Shown here: positions 15,778 through 23,049 of the stretch, piece after piece
Position numbering within the stretch: position 1 is the stretch's first letter
How the letters are laid out: every line of letters begins with the position of its first letter
NCBI RefSeq assembly: GCF_003436425.1
Contig: NZ_QSPK01000035.1
Coordinates: 1 to 23,549, forward strand
From: Eubacterium sp. TM05-53
GTDB lineage: Bacteria > Bacillota_I > Bacilli_A > Erysipelotrichales > Erysipelotrichaceae
DNA: 23,549 nt
Direction: 5' to 3'
Position numbers and translations under genes: made by a program
Notes under the pieces: generated by a model
What the model was told of the DNA's origin: nothing
The model's database searches: none
Seen by the model: only the letters and a program-made list of their open reading frames with translations

Positions 15778-17526
15778 TTATCTGTTTTCATTGATATATT
15801 CATTTATACTTTGTTCGACAATATTGAAGTTGACTTCACCATACTGTAGTAGGGCATTATGGAAGTCTACATTGTCAAATTTAGATCTTAATCTAGATTT
15901 GGCTGTACTCTTTAAATCTACGATTTGAAGATATCCATAATAGTAAGATAAGAATACAGTTGGATTGTCTGCCAATTGATTATAAATACTTTCTAATCCA
16001 TCTGAACTAAACATATCGCCATATTCATTCTTAAAATCATTGAGTGACATACCATCATAATGAATGCTGATATCCATTAAGACGATGTATAGATTTGTAA
16101 GAATATTGTTTAAGTTATAGGCTTCCAACAAATCTTCATTATTATCTAAATAATGTAAGGACATGCTTTCCATATAAGTGGCCCAACCTTCAGACATACC
16201 TAGATTGTTGTAGAAGAATTGGATTGGATATTTTAAATGTTCTTTATTGTATTGTGCTTGATACATATGTCCGGCAATACCTTCATGAGCTAATGTTTGA
16301 TAAAGTGTAAGACTAGATGGGTCATCACCATAATCACGTTTGTTGTAGCGCATTTGATAGTTTTGTGAATAATCCAAGGCCGGTGTAATAAAGTAGGCAA
16401 CAATTCCACTGACAGATTGATCTTCTGGTAGTGCCTTTAAATCATATTTCATAGTTTTTACTTCTGGAAAATCCTTTTTATAATTCTTTTGAAGGCTTTC
16501 TAGAATTTGATTTACATCCGTAAAATCCGTTGAAACAGAATCTAATTCATACGCAATCATTGGATTGGCTTTATATAGCTTTTGAAATTTAGTGATAGCT
16601 GAATTGATTGCGGATTGTGTGTTCTCTTTAATTGTAGAAATAGAGTCAGTCGAACTTGTCGCATTCGCAACTAATACTTCATAGTATTTCTTGCCGTTTT
16701 TATAGTTGGATAATCCTTGTAGAGGTTGTACTTTGGATTGTAGTGAAGTTAAAGTATCTAACATAGCCTGATAACTAGGAAAGAAACTTATATCCATAGC
16801 TTCTTTGACTTGTGCTTTATAAGATGTTGTTTTTTCTGCATCTAGATTTAAAGCATCAATCGCATTATCTAATGCACTTACCACTGAACTATCCTCTTTA
16901 TTGTTGATCACATCTTGAATATCTTGAGTAACAGATTCATAGTCAAACTGTAATGTATTCTTATCTGCTTGTTCTTTTGTGTATTCTAACACATCATTTG
17001 TGTAGCGAGGCACATCGTTAATTAGAGTGATCAAATCTTTGATGTCTTGTTCATTACGTAAAATGTATTCAGAGAAAACAGAAATCAAACTTTGATGAAG
17101 TCCACTCATTGTACTCCAACAATTATTCAAATATTGAAATTTTTTATTTTCAGCTTTTAAACTCAATTCATTCTCATATTTCAATTCATCATAGATGGTT
17201 TGTTGCGTCTTGTCTAAAGTGCTGCGATTAAACTTCTTTAATTCTTTTTGATCCTCTTTGATTTCTTTTGTATTGTCCGTATAGAATTCACCAAGACTAA
17301 TATCTACTTTATTGACATCAATACCATAATCTTCTGGATGTTCAAAAAATTGGTGCATCGTTGTATAGTCATTTTCGGCATATTCAACAACCAATTGATT
17401 TGTGTATTTTGTGAAGTCCTTGTTTTCTTTAGCTGCAAACGTATTGTCTTGCATTGTAGTTGAACCACATGCAGTGAGTGATAATACGGTAAAGCTAATA
17501 AATAGTTTTTTGAATGTATTTTTCAT
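15778..17526 (-). CDS. DUF885 family lipoprotein, predicted zinc metallopeptidase
   Basis: A 582-residue exported lipoprotein. The signal peptide ends in the lipobox LTAC, with C20 lipidated. The C-terminal half has the zinc motif LAHEGIAGHMYQ (412-423), with H414, E415 and H420, corresponding to HEAxPGH in DUF885 proteins. The downstream SEGWATYMESM carries the third ligand candidate E446. This makes it a probable metal-dependent carboxypeptidase or protease acting at the outer face of the membrane; the substrate is unknown. The long helical N-terminal part (about 35-330) is typical of the family. The start at 17526 has only a weak GGGGGA site. A terminator of the upstream xpt gene separates it from that operon, so it needs its own promoter, which I cannot place with confidence. 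Confidence 0.85.
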   Translation of the reverse strand: MKNTFKKLFISFTVLSLTACGSTTMQDNTFAAKENKDFTKYTNQLVVEYAENDYTTMHQFFEHPEDYGIDVNKVDISLGEFYTDNTKEIKEDQKELKKFNRSTLDKTQQTIYDELKYENELSLKAENKKFQYLNNCWSTMSGLHQSLISVFSEYILRNEQDIKDLITLINDVPRYTNDVLEYTKEQADKNTLQFDYESVTQDIQDVINNKEDSSVVSALDNAIDALNLDAEKTTSYKAQVKEAMDISFFPSYQAMLDTLTSLQSKVQPLQGLSNYKNGKKYYEVLVANATSSTDSISTIKENTQSAINSAITKFQKLYKANPMIAYELDSVSTDFTDVNQILESLQKNYKKDFPEVKTMKYDLKALPEDQSVSGIVAYFITPALDYSQNYQMRYNKRDYGDDPSSLTLYQTLAHEGIAGHMYQAQYNKEHLKYPIQFFYNNLGMSEGWATYMESMSLHYLDNNEDLLEAYNLNNILTNLYIVLMDISIHYDGMSLNDFKNEYGDMFSSDGLESIYNQLADNPTVFLSYYYGYLQIVDLKSTAKSRLRSKFDNVDFHNALLQYGEVNFNIVEQSINEYINENR

Positions 17527-17543
17527 TAGAATCCCCCAAATTT

Positions 17544-17575
17544 CAAAAAAATGGACTGATTATTCATCAGCCCAT
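17544..17575 (-). terminator. Terminator after xpt
   Basis: On the minus strand ATGGGCTGAT and ATCAGTCCAT pair, with one G-U, around GAATA and are followed by seven T. The left arm lies inside the last codons of xpt. Confidence 0.88.
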
Positions 17576-18132
17576 GTAATTTTCTTATTCTTAACACCTG
17601 CAATAGATGCCAATGCCAAAAGGTCATATCCCTTTTCTGCAATATATGCATGTCCTTTTTGGAAAGCTTTTTCGATAACCATTCCAACACCGACGATTTC
17701 AGCTTGTGCCTGTGCAATTAAGTTTTCAGTTCCCTTAAATGCTTCGCCATTTGCCAAGAAATCATCAATGAATAAAACTTTATCACCTTTTTTCAAGTAT
17801 TCTTTTTCAATACAAATTGGATATGTTTTATTCTTTGTGAAAGAGAAGACTTCCGCAAAAGCAGGATCAATCATTGTGCTTGGCTGTGTTTTCTTGATGA
17901 AAATCAATGGCACATTCAAACGGATGGCAGTTGCGAATGCTGGGGCAATACCACTAGATTCAATGGTTACTACTTTTGTGATGCCTTTGTCTTTAAAGTG
18001 TTCATAAAATTCATTTCCCATTTCATCTACTAAAGAACAGTTAATTTGATGATTTAAAAAAGCATCTACCTTTAATACTTCATCATTAATAAAATGTCCT
18101 CTAGTCTCGATTGCGTTTTTCAGTGCTTTCAT
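17560..18132 (-). CDS. xpt: Xanthine phosphoribosyltransferase
   Basis: The 190-residue type I phosphoribosyltransferase matches Xpt along its length. It has the N-terminal FINDEVLKVDAFLNHQINCSL-type block (14-34), VVTIESSGIAPA (54-65), and the PRPP-binding LFIDDFLANG (120-129) with the acidic pair D123/D124. It converts xanthine and PRPP to XMP for purine salvage. Its ATG is inside the upstream CNNM gene, a 32-base overlap, with AGGAAGGA about seven bases before it, so translation is coupled. In Bacillus, xpt usually sits behind a purine riboswitch with pbuX. Neither is seen here; pairing with a CNNM-family protein is unusual. Confidence 0.93.
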   Translation of the reverse strand: MKALKNAIETRGHFINDEVLKVDAFLNHQINCSLVDEMGNEFYEHFKDKGITKVVTIESSGIAPAFATAIRLNVPLIFIKKTQPSTMIDPAFAEVFSFTKNKTYPICIEKEYLKKGDKVLFIDDFLANGEAFKGTENLIAQAQAEIVGVGMVIEKAFQKGHAYIAEKGYDLLALASIAGVKNKKITWADE

Positions 18133-19291
18133 TTTGATTTCCTTCCTCTTTTTGTTTTATCTGTACAATAGTTTGTCCGATGCGATGATTCTTTACTTCT
18201 TTAACATATACATCCATCAAGTCTAGACTGACTTTAAAGTGTGAACCCTCATCAGGAATTTGTCCATAATGATTTAGGATGTATCCACCAAATGTATCAC
18301 AATCCTCATCTTCCAATGAAATGCCCAAGGCTTTTTCGACATCTTCAATGTCAGCTTGGCCATAGATTCTAAATTGATCTGCATCAATTTGTTGGATTGG
18401 ATCTGGTTCATCAATATCATCATCTTCTTGAATTTCTCCAAGAAGAGTTTCAATAATATCGTGTAAAGTCACGATACCGGTCATTCCTCCATATTCATCA
18501 AGTAAAACCGCAAAGTATACTTTTTTAATTTTCATTTCCTTCAATAAAACATCGGCCTTCATATTTTGTGAAATAAAGAAAGGCTGATCCATTGCTTTAT
18601 TGATGACGTTATCTTGTTCAATCGAATCTAAACGGAAATAATCACGTGTATCTAGAATACCAACGACATCATCATTATCCTCATCACATACAGGATATAA
18701 TGTGTGACGATTTTCTAGAATTGTCTTTTTCCATGTTTCCTTATCGTCATTTAGATATAGACAAACAACTTCACTTCGATGCGTACAAATTTCTTCAACG
18801 GGTGTATCATCAAATTCAAATAAGTTTTCGATAAATTCTTTTTGACTTGGTTCTACTCCACCACCGTTGATAACTTCATAAATATCTTCTTCGGAATAAT
18901 CTTCTTGTTCTTTTTCCACTTGGAAACGTAAGAAGAAAGTCGATGGTGTAAATAAGGATTGAATACCTTTCGCAATGGACATAAATGGTTTTTCAAACTT
19001 GTCTGAATGTGCATTCGCAAATTTTCTTGGTAATAAATCACTCAATAAAATATATACATACACCAATAGAAGTACAACTACATAAAGTAATGGACCATGG
19101 ATCATAGATTGTAAATAGATTACGCTCATCACAATGCCAAATACTTCCATGCATAGAGATAGCCATTTTAATGTAGCTTGGTATTTATAAGCATCATCTT
19201 CGACTTCTTTATTTGTAGAAACGATGCTGCTTGTCATTGAAAACAAGATGTTTAGAATAAATGTGAATAAAATTAAGATGGGAAGGTTCAT
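18101..19291 (-). CDS. CNNM/HlyC-CorC family membrane protein with CBS pair
   Basis: A 396-residue protein with a hydrophobic N-terminal DUF21/CNNM part: membrane segments near 4-20, 47-63 and 67-86, and LLSDLLPRKFA (82-92), which corresponds to the family GELVPKxxA. A CBS pair follows (about 165-285, with HRSEVVCL and YGGMTGIVTLHDIIETLLGEI), then a CorC_HlyC domain (about 300-380, with DTFGGYI). The family is linked to magnesium or other cation export; the exact ion is unknown. The CNNM part is shorter than in typical 430-450-residue members. The ATG has AGGAGG five to six bases upstream. A 17-codon ORF whose stop overlaps this start lies just before it and resembles the usual N-terminus of the family. 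The gene overlaps xpt by 32 bases. Confidence 0.88.
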   Translation of the reverse strand: MNLPILILFTFILNILFSMTSSIVSTNKEVEDDAYKYQATLKWLSLCMEVFGIVMSVIYLQSMIHGPLLYVVVLLLVYVYILLSDLLPRKFANAHSDKFEKPFMSIAKGIQSLFTPSTFFLRFQVEKEQEDYSEEDIYEVINGGGVEPSQKEFIENLFEFDDTPVEEICTHRSEVVCLYLNDDKETWKKTILENRHTLYPVCDEDNDDVVGILDTRDYFRLDSIEQDNVINKAMDQPFFISQNMKADVLLKEMKIKKVYFAVLLDEYGGMTGIVTLHDIIETLLGEIQEDDDIDEPDPIQQIDADQFRIYGQADIEDVEKALGISLEDEDCDTFGGYILNHYGQIPDEGSHFKVSLDLMDVYVKEVKNHRIGQTIVQIKQKEEGNQNESTEKRNRD

Positions 19292-19341
19292 ATTAACCCT
19301 CCTAAACTATACTGTAACGGGACTGAATCATCCGGATTCAT
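19288..19341 (-). CDS. Possible 17-codon leader ORF coupled to the CNNM gene
   Basis: On the minus strand an ORF encoding MNPDDSVPLQYSLGGLI starts at 19341, ten bases after GGAG. It ends with TGA overlapping the CNNM start (ATGA). The spacing supports real translation. The MNPDD start recalls the MDPDP beginnings of many CNNM/HlyC proteins, so it may instead be a frame-shifted remnant of the original N-terminus. No homology search was possible; moderate to low confidence. Confidence 0.35.
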   Translation of the reverse strand: MNPDDSVPLQYSLGGLI

Positions 19342-19411
19342 GAAACTATCACTCCTTCATTAATACCCATTATCATACACAATTTAAAGGCTTTTTTCAA
19401 TGTGATAAAGA

Positions 19412-19437
19412 AAACAACCAGAAAAACCTGGTTGTTT
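19412..19437 (-). terminator. Terminator after the CBS-pair gene
   Basis: AAACAACCAG and CTGGTTGTTT form a perfect 10-bp stem around a 6-base loop. On the minus strand it is followed by TCTTT-rich sequence, and it lies five bases after the stop of the upstream gene. The 96 bases between the stem and the short ORF at 19341 hold no gene; the CNNM promoter must lie there, but I see no clear hexamers. Confidence 0.75.
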
Positions 19438-19442
19438 AATAA

Positions 19443-19859
19443 TTATAGATATTTACTGGCATTATTCATTAAATATTGAATGATGGATTGTCGTGTCACA
19501 ATGCCAATAAAAATTTGGCGATCATCGACTACGGGTACGAAGTTTTGTTTCAAAGATTGAGCGAATAATTGATCGACTGGAACATCAATTTGAACAGGTG
19601 GAGTAAAGTCTCCACGAATGAGTTCACGAATCTCCATTTGTTCAAGATCTTCTTTATGAATGGAAGGATGGTCTAATAGGTACCAAAGAAAATCCCCCTC
19701 TGTAATGGTTCCTACATAAACTCCTTCCTTATTAATGATGGGCATCGCCGTATATTTGTGCTTGCGCATGAGGGTAAGTCCATCTTCGACACTGATATTA
19801 TCATATAAATATTTAACACTATTTTTAGCCTTCAGAAAAAAGAATACATTTTCCTGCAT
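19443..19859 (-). CDS. Stand-alone CBS-pair protein (possible CbpB/DarB-like)
   Basis: A soluble 138-residue protein made of two CBS domains (about 18-66 and 80-136), with the CBS patterns YTAMPIINKEGVYVGTITEGDFL and NFVPVVDDRQIFIGIVTRQSI. CBS pairs bind adenine nucleotides. The size and the GIVTRQSIIQYL ending recall Bacillus DarB (YkuL/CbpB), which binds cyclic di-AMP and controls the stringent-response enzyme, but likeness is only moderate. The start ATG at 19859 follows GAGGTG by about eight bases. It is divergent from pyrE, with 112 bases between them, and appears to be monocistronic. Confidence 0.8.
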   Translation of the reverse strand: MQENVFFFLKAKNSVKYLYDNISVEDGLTLMRKHKYTAMPIINKEGVYVGTITEGDFLWYLLDHPSIHKEDLEQMEIRELIRGDFTPPVQIDVPVDQLFAQSLKQNFVPVVDDRQIFIGIVTRQSIIQYLMNNASKYL

Positions 19860-19911
19860 TGTCTATCACCTCAGCTCTATACTACCATAATATTTATCAT
19901 TTAAAAATCAT

Positions 19912-19947
19912 ACAATTATGGGAAATTGTGCAGAAGTGTGATAGAAT
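19912..19947 (+). promoter_or_regulatory. Predicted pyrE promoter with small inverted repeat
   Basis: TGATAGAAT (19939-19947) is an extended -10 box; no good -35 is seen. ACAATT (19912-19917) and AATTGT (19924-19929) form a perfect 6-bp inverted repeat just upstream that could be an operator. The remaining leader is about 18 bases, too short for a PyrR-type attenuator. Confidence 0.4.
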
Positions 19948-19971
19948 TTTTATAAAAGTGGAGGCAAGAAA

Positions 19972-20631
19972 ATGGAACAATATAAAAAAGAGTTTATTGA
20001 TTTCATGTTGGAATCTAAAGTATTAAAATTTGGTGATTTTACACTAAAATCAGGACGTAAATCTCCATTCTTTATGAATGCGGGTGGATATGTTACAGGT
20101 AACCAATTAAAAAGATTAGGTGAATATTACGCAAAGGCTATCGTTGATCAATATGGAAAAGACTTCGATGTATTATTCGGACCTGCATATAAGGGAATTC
20201 CATTGGCTGTTGCGACTACAATCGCATTAGATCATTTATATGGAATGGAAGTTCGTTATTGTTCAGATCGTAAAGAAGAAAAAGATCACGGTGCAGATAA
20301 GGGAAGTTTCTTAGGAACAAAACTACAAGATGGAGATCGCGTAGTTATGATCGAAGATGTAACAACATCTGGAAAATCAATGGAAGAAACAGTACCAAAG
20401 GTTCGTGGCGCAGCAAATGTTGAAATCGTTGGATTGATGGTTTCTTTAAATCGTAACGAAAAGGGAAAAGGTGAAAAAACTGCATTAACAGAAGTTAGTG
20501 AATTATATGGTTTCCCAACTGCAGCAATCGTATCCATGCCAGAAGTAATTGAATATTTAGGAGATAAGTTAGATCCTGAATTAAAATCTAGAATTGATGC
20601 ATATTATGAAGAATATGGAGCTAAGGAATAG
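19972..20631 (+). CDS. pyrE: Orotate phosphoribosyltransferase
   Basis: Converts orotate and PRPP to OMP in pyrimidine synthesis. The 219-residue protein has FTLKSGRKSPFFMN (23-36), the GPAYKGIPLA block (70-79), and the flexible catalytic loop SDRKEEKDHG (98-107) with its lysines and H106. The PRPP-binding motif is VVMIEDVTTSGKS (124-136). GGAGG lies seven bases before the ATG. It stands alone rather than in a pyr operon. Its last codon and stop (GAATAG) are already part of the terminator stem that follows, and this stretch is duplicated after the next gene. Confidence 0.96.
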   Translation: MEQYKKEFIDFMLESKVLKFGDFTLKSGRKSPFFMNAGGYVTGNQLKRLGEYYAKAIVDQYGKDFDVLFGPAYKGIPLAVATTIALDHLYGMEVRYCSDRKEEKDHGADKGSFLGTKLQDGDRVVMIEDVTTSGKSMEETVPKVRGAANVEIVGLMVSLNRNEKGKGEKTALTEVSELYGFPTAAIVSMPEVIEYLGDKLDPELKSRIDAYYEEYGAKE

Positions 20632-20656
20632 AGTCGAAAGATTCTATTCTTTTTTA
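20626..20656 (+). terminator. Terminator of pyrE (first copy of a duplicated 31-bp element)
   Basis: GAATAGAGTC and GATTCTATTC form a 10-bp stem with one G-U, capped by a GAAA tetraloop and followed by six T. The element begins with the last sense codon and stop of pyrE. A copy with a single base change is at 22156-22186 after the ATPase gene. Confidence 0.9.
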
Positions 20657-20660
20657 TTTA

Positions 20661-20762
20661 CTTTGCGCACTGCGGTACATTCTTCATTAAAATACTTTGC
20701 GCACTGCGGTATATTCTTCATTAAAATACTTTGCGCATTGCGGTATGTATGGTGTATAATGT
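20661..20762. repeat. Three 34-bp tandem repeats upstream of second DUF4143 ATPase
   Basis: CTTTGCGCACTGCGGTA starts at 20661, 20695 and 20729, an exact 34-base period. The linkers between the first two and second two cores (ATTCTTCATTAAAATA plus one variable base) are also identical. The third copy has CGCATTGCG in place of CGCACTGCG and runs into the promoter. The core contains the small palindrome CGCA-N-TGCG, kept in all three. It is probably a binding array controlling the ATPase gene. Confidence 0.85.
20731..20760 (+). promoter_or_regulatory. Predicted promoter of second DUF4143 ATPase
   Basis: TATAAT (20755-20760) is a perfect -10. TTGCGC (20731-20736), inside the third repeat, is the best -35 at 18 bases. 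The -35 is therefore buried in the repeat array, so whatever binds the repeats should control transcription. Confidence 0.6.
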
Positions 20763-20784
20763 TTTATATAAAGGAGATATCGCA

Positions 20785-22161
20785 ATGGAGATAAAAAGGA
20801 AAATTTACTCTAAACTTTTGAAATGGAAACAGGAAACAAATGGATCCAAAGCATTGTTGATTGAAGGGGCTAGGCGTATTGGAAAATCTACAGTGGCAGA
20901 AGAGTTTGGTCAAAATGAATACAAATCTTATGTTTTAATTGATTTCAACAAGGCTTCAAATACGATTATTAAAGCGTTTGATAATTTAAATGATTTAGAT
21001 ACTTTTTTTCAAATTATTTCTTTGGAAATGAATGTTCGATTATTTAAGAGAGAATCCTTGATCATATTTGATGAAATACAAAGATTTCCTCAAGCTAGAC
21101 AAGCCATTAAATATTTGATTGAAGATGGTCGGTATGATTATTTAGAAACAGGTTCTTTGATTTCGATTAAAGAAAATGTTGAAAATATCACATTGCCATC
21201 GGAGGAAAGAAAGATTCGTATGTATCCTATAGATTTTGAAGAGTTTATGGTCTATATGGGTGAGGAATTATTGTTTGAATATATTAAAGATTGTTGGAAT
21301 AAGAAAAAGCCTTTAGATGAAAAAATGCATGCGAAGGCTATGTATTTGTTTAAAGAATATTTGTTGGTTGGAGGAATGCCACAGGCATTAAAAGCTTATA
21401 AAAATGGCAACAAAGATTTTTATGCGGCGGATGTAGAAAAAAGAGATATTCTTGAACTCTATCGTGATGATATTAAGAAAGCCGCTAAAAGATACAATTC
21501 AAGAGTATCTGCCTTGTTTGAGAATATCCCAGGATATTTATCTACACATGAAAAAAGAGTTGTTTTATCTGAACTAGGAGAATCTAATCGTAGTTTTGAC
21601 AGATATGATGAGCCTTTATTTTGGTTAGATGATTCTATGATTTGTAATTTATGCTTTAAGTGTACAGATCCAAATGTAGGATTTGCGTTAAATAAAGATG
21701 ATTCTTATGTGAAATGCTACATGGGAGATACAGGATTATTAGTGAGTTTGGCATTTAGCGAGAATGAGTTGAGCTCTTCAAGGTTGTATCAACAAATCAT
21801 GAATGACAAATTATCATTGAATAAAGGCATGTTGTATGAAAATATGATTGCACAAATGATTACGTCTATGGGAAAAAAGCTTTATTTTTACACAAAGTAT
21901 AATAAGGAAAAACATAGAAATGATATTGAAATTGATTTCTTATTATCGAATGAGAGTAAAACAAATCTAAAAGTATTTCCAATCGAAGTTAAATCTTCAA
22001 AGAATTATTCAGCTACGTCTTTAGATAAATTTAAAGAATTATTTGGTAAGAAAATCGCAACACCATATATTGTTCATCCAAAAAATTTGGCAAGAAAAGA
22101 TAGTATAATCTGTATTCCACCGTATATGATATGTGCAGCGTTGAGTGATGGTTTAGAATAG
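20785..22161 (+). CDS. AAA ATPase with DUF4143 (PD-(D/E)XK-like) C-terminus, second copy
   Basis: This 458-residue protein has the same architecture as the product of 14444-15757 but is clearly divergent. Walker A is GARRIGKS (28-35). Walker B is LIIFDEIQRFP, with D96 and E97. ETGSLISI, MYPIDFEEF and LVGGMPQAL are family blocks. The nuclease-like residues are E352, D384 in IEIDFLL, and E401-x-K403 in FPIEVKSS. Start: the ATG at 20785 follows AAGGAG by eight bases; longer in-frame starts reach into the promoter and repeats and are rejected. The gene with its repeats and terminator is bracketed by two nearly identical 31-bp copies of the pyrE stop/terminator sequence, which suggests arrival as a unit. 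Function is unknown; defence, plasmid/phage conflict or DNA maintenance are possibilities only. Confidence 0.88.
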   Translation: MEIKRKIYSKLLKWKQETNGSKALLIEGARRIGKSTVAEEFGQNEYKSYVLIDFNKASNTIIKAFDNLNDLDTFFQIISLEMNVRLFKRESLIIFDEIQRFPQARQAIKYLIEDGRYDYLETGSLISIKENVENITLPSEERKIRMYPIDFEEFMVYMGEELLFEYIKDCWNKKKPLDEKMHAKAMYLFKEYLLVGGMPQALKAYKNGNKDFYAADVEKRDILELYRDDIKKAAKRYNSRVSALFENIPGYLSTHEKRVVLSELGESNRSFDRYDEPLFWLDDSMICNLCFKCTDPNVGFALNKDDSYVKCYMGDTGLLVSLAFSENELSSSRLYQQIMNDKLSLNKGMLYENMIAQMITSMGKKLYFYTKYNKEKHRNDIEIDFLLSNESKTNLKVFPIEVKSSKNYSATSLDKFKELFGKKIATPYIVHPKNLARKDSIICIPPYMICAALSDGLE

Positions 22162-22186
22162 GGTCGAAAGATTCTATTCTTTTTTA
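22156..22186 (+). terminator. Terminator of second ATPase (second copy of the duplicated element)
   Basis: Same 31 bases as 20626-20656 except A to G at the seventh base. It again starts with the last codon GAA and stop TAG of the gene before it. Stem of 10 bp with two G-U pairs, GAAA loop, six T. Beyond the T-run both copies reach ATTTAC after a two-base indel. Confidence 0.9.
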
Positions 22187-22274
22187 CATTTACCCCGTTC
22201 TGAATTAAAATATAAGTAGATAGTGCAGTATATAAAAGCGAGGTGGTGGGGTATAAAATATGCTGTACCATTAC

Positions 22275-22303
22275 TTACAAAAACTTAATAATTTTGGTAA
22301 AAT
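22275..22303 (+). promoter_or_regulatory. Predicted promoter of the cytidylate-kinase-like gene
   Basis: TTACAA (22275-22280) and TAAAAT (22298-22303) are 17 bases apart, with an extended TGG before the -10. The predicted start is near 22310, directly before AACGAGT of the leader hairpin. The 90 bases between the ATPase terminator and this promoter show nothing else. Confidence 0.6.
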
Positions 22304-22312
22304 ATCTACAAC

Positions 22313-22362
22313 AACGAGTCTTCTTAAAGGATATAATTCCAGTTGTAGAAGGCTCGATTTTT
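22313..22362 (+). ncRNA. Terminator-like leader hairpin with UCCAG loop (kinase gene)
   Basis: CGAGTCTTCT (22315-22324) pairs with AGAAGGCTCG (22347-22356), with one G-U, and five T follow. Inside, TATAA (22332-22336) and TTGTA (22343-22347) can form a short stem with loop TTCCAG, competing for one base. It lies between promoter and ribosome site, so it looks like an attenuator. It resembles the first MATE leader hairpin: AACGAGT at the 5' end and TCCAG 25 bases later. Confidence 0.5.
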
Positions 22363-22381
22363 GTATATTAGGAGGTATCAT

Positions 22382-22948
22382 ATGATAATTACAATTACAC
22401 GTGAATTTGGAAGTGGCGGAAGAACCATTGCCAAGAAATTAGCCGAAAAATTAGGCTATGCTTATTATGATTATGAAATTGTGCAACAAATTGCACAAGA
22501 AAGTGGTTTTGCGAAAGAGTATATTGAAGAAAATGGGGAAGATGCATCAAGCACAAGTACATTTGGCTTTATCTGGAATAATTATGGATATAACTTATCA
22601 GACAAATTGTATATTGCCCAAAGAAATGTAATTTGTGAATTGGCTGATAAAGGAAACTGCGTTATTGTAGGAAGATGTTCAGACTATATTCTTCGTGATC
22701 GTAAAGACGTATTGAATGTATTTATTCATGCCGATTTTGAATATCGAAAGAATCGTGTTGTATCGGTTTATGGACAAAATGAATTTGCACCAGACAAACG
22801 AATCAAAGATAAAGATAAACGTCGTATTGCTTACTATAAATATTACACAGATCGTAAATGGGCGGATGCCAAGAACTATCAATTATGTTTAGACAGTGGT
22901 GTTTTGGGTATTGATAAATGTGTAGAATTAATTGAAAAAGCTATGTAA
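22382..22948 (+). CDS. Cytidylate kinase-like family protein
   Basis: A 188-residue P-loop protein of the cytidylate kinase-like family. TITREFGSGGRTIAKKLAEKL (4-24) is the modified phosphate-binding loop typical of this family. YYDYEIV, CVIVGRCSDYILRDR (91-105 region), and DKDKRRIAYYKYYTDRKWADAKNYQL, which matches the lid and C-terminal region, are also characteristic. It is not the housekeeping Cmk, which is longer; the true substrate is unknown. I choose the ATG at 22382, six bases after AGGAGG; an in-frame start seven codons earlier overlaps that site. It has its own promoter and a terminator-like leader, and is followed at once by the MATE promoter. Confidence 0.87.
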   Translation: MIITITREFGSGGRTIAKKLAEKLGYAYYDYEIVQQIAQESGFAKEYIEENGEDASSTSTFGFIWNNYGYNLSDKLYIAQRNVICELADKGNCVIVGRCSDYILRDRKDVLNVFIHADFEYRKNRVVSVYGQNEFAPDKRIKDKDKRRIAYYKYYTDRKWADAKNYQLCLDSGVLGIDKCVELIEKAM

Positions 22949-22955
22949 TTTTGCT

Positions 22956-22984
22956 TTGACAAATTTAAAAAATAAAAATATAAT
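22956..22984 (+). promoter_or_regulatory. Consensus sigma-A promoter of the MATE gene
   Basis: TTGACA (22956-22961) and TATAAT (22979-22984) with a 17-base spacer, both perfect. The predicted start is near 22991, giving a leader of about 135 bases. Confidence 0.9.
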
Positions 22985-22992
22985 CACTTAGA

Positions 22993-23039
22993 AACGAGTG
23001 GCAGAAACAGCGTAAATCCAGTTTTCTGCTACTTTTTTA
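22993..23039 (+). ncRNA. First MATE leader hairpin, terminator-like, UCCAG motif
   Basis: AGTGGCAGAAA (22997-23007) pairs with TTTCTGCTACT (23023-23033), with one G-U, followed by a T-run. AACGAGT (22993-22999) starts it almost at the transcription start, and TCCAG (23017-23021) lies in the loop region. It may also stop read-through from the kinase gene, which has no other terminator. I cannot match it to a riboswitch class I know. Confidence 0.55.
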
Positions 23040-23049
23040 TATTTTATTG

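Noticed and set aside
19292..19442. Purine riboswitch for the CNNM-xpt operon
   Set aside because: None of the conserved purine-aptamer core sequences or the three-way junction pattern are visible in the leader.
20661..20762. Short CRISPR array (three repeats upstream of the second ATPase)
   Set aside because: The sequences between repeat cores are themselves conserved, no cas genes are near, and the array runs into a promoter; it is a tandem repeat operator-like region. The same holds for 14334-14420.
22260..22385. 41-codon ORF whose stop overlaps the start of the kinase-like gene
   Set aside because: It spans the predicted promoter and the leader hairpin, its ribosome site is badly spaced, and the composition looks like translated non-coding DNA.
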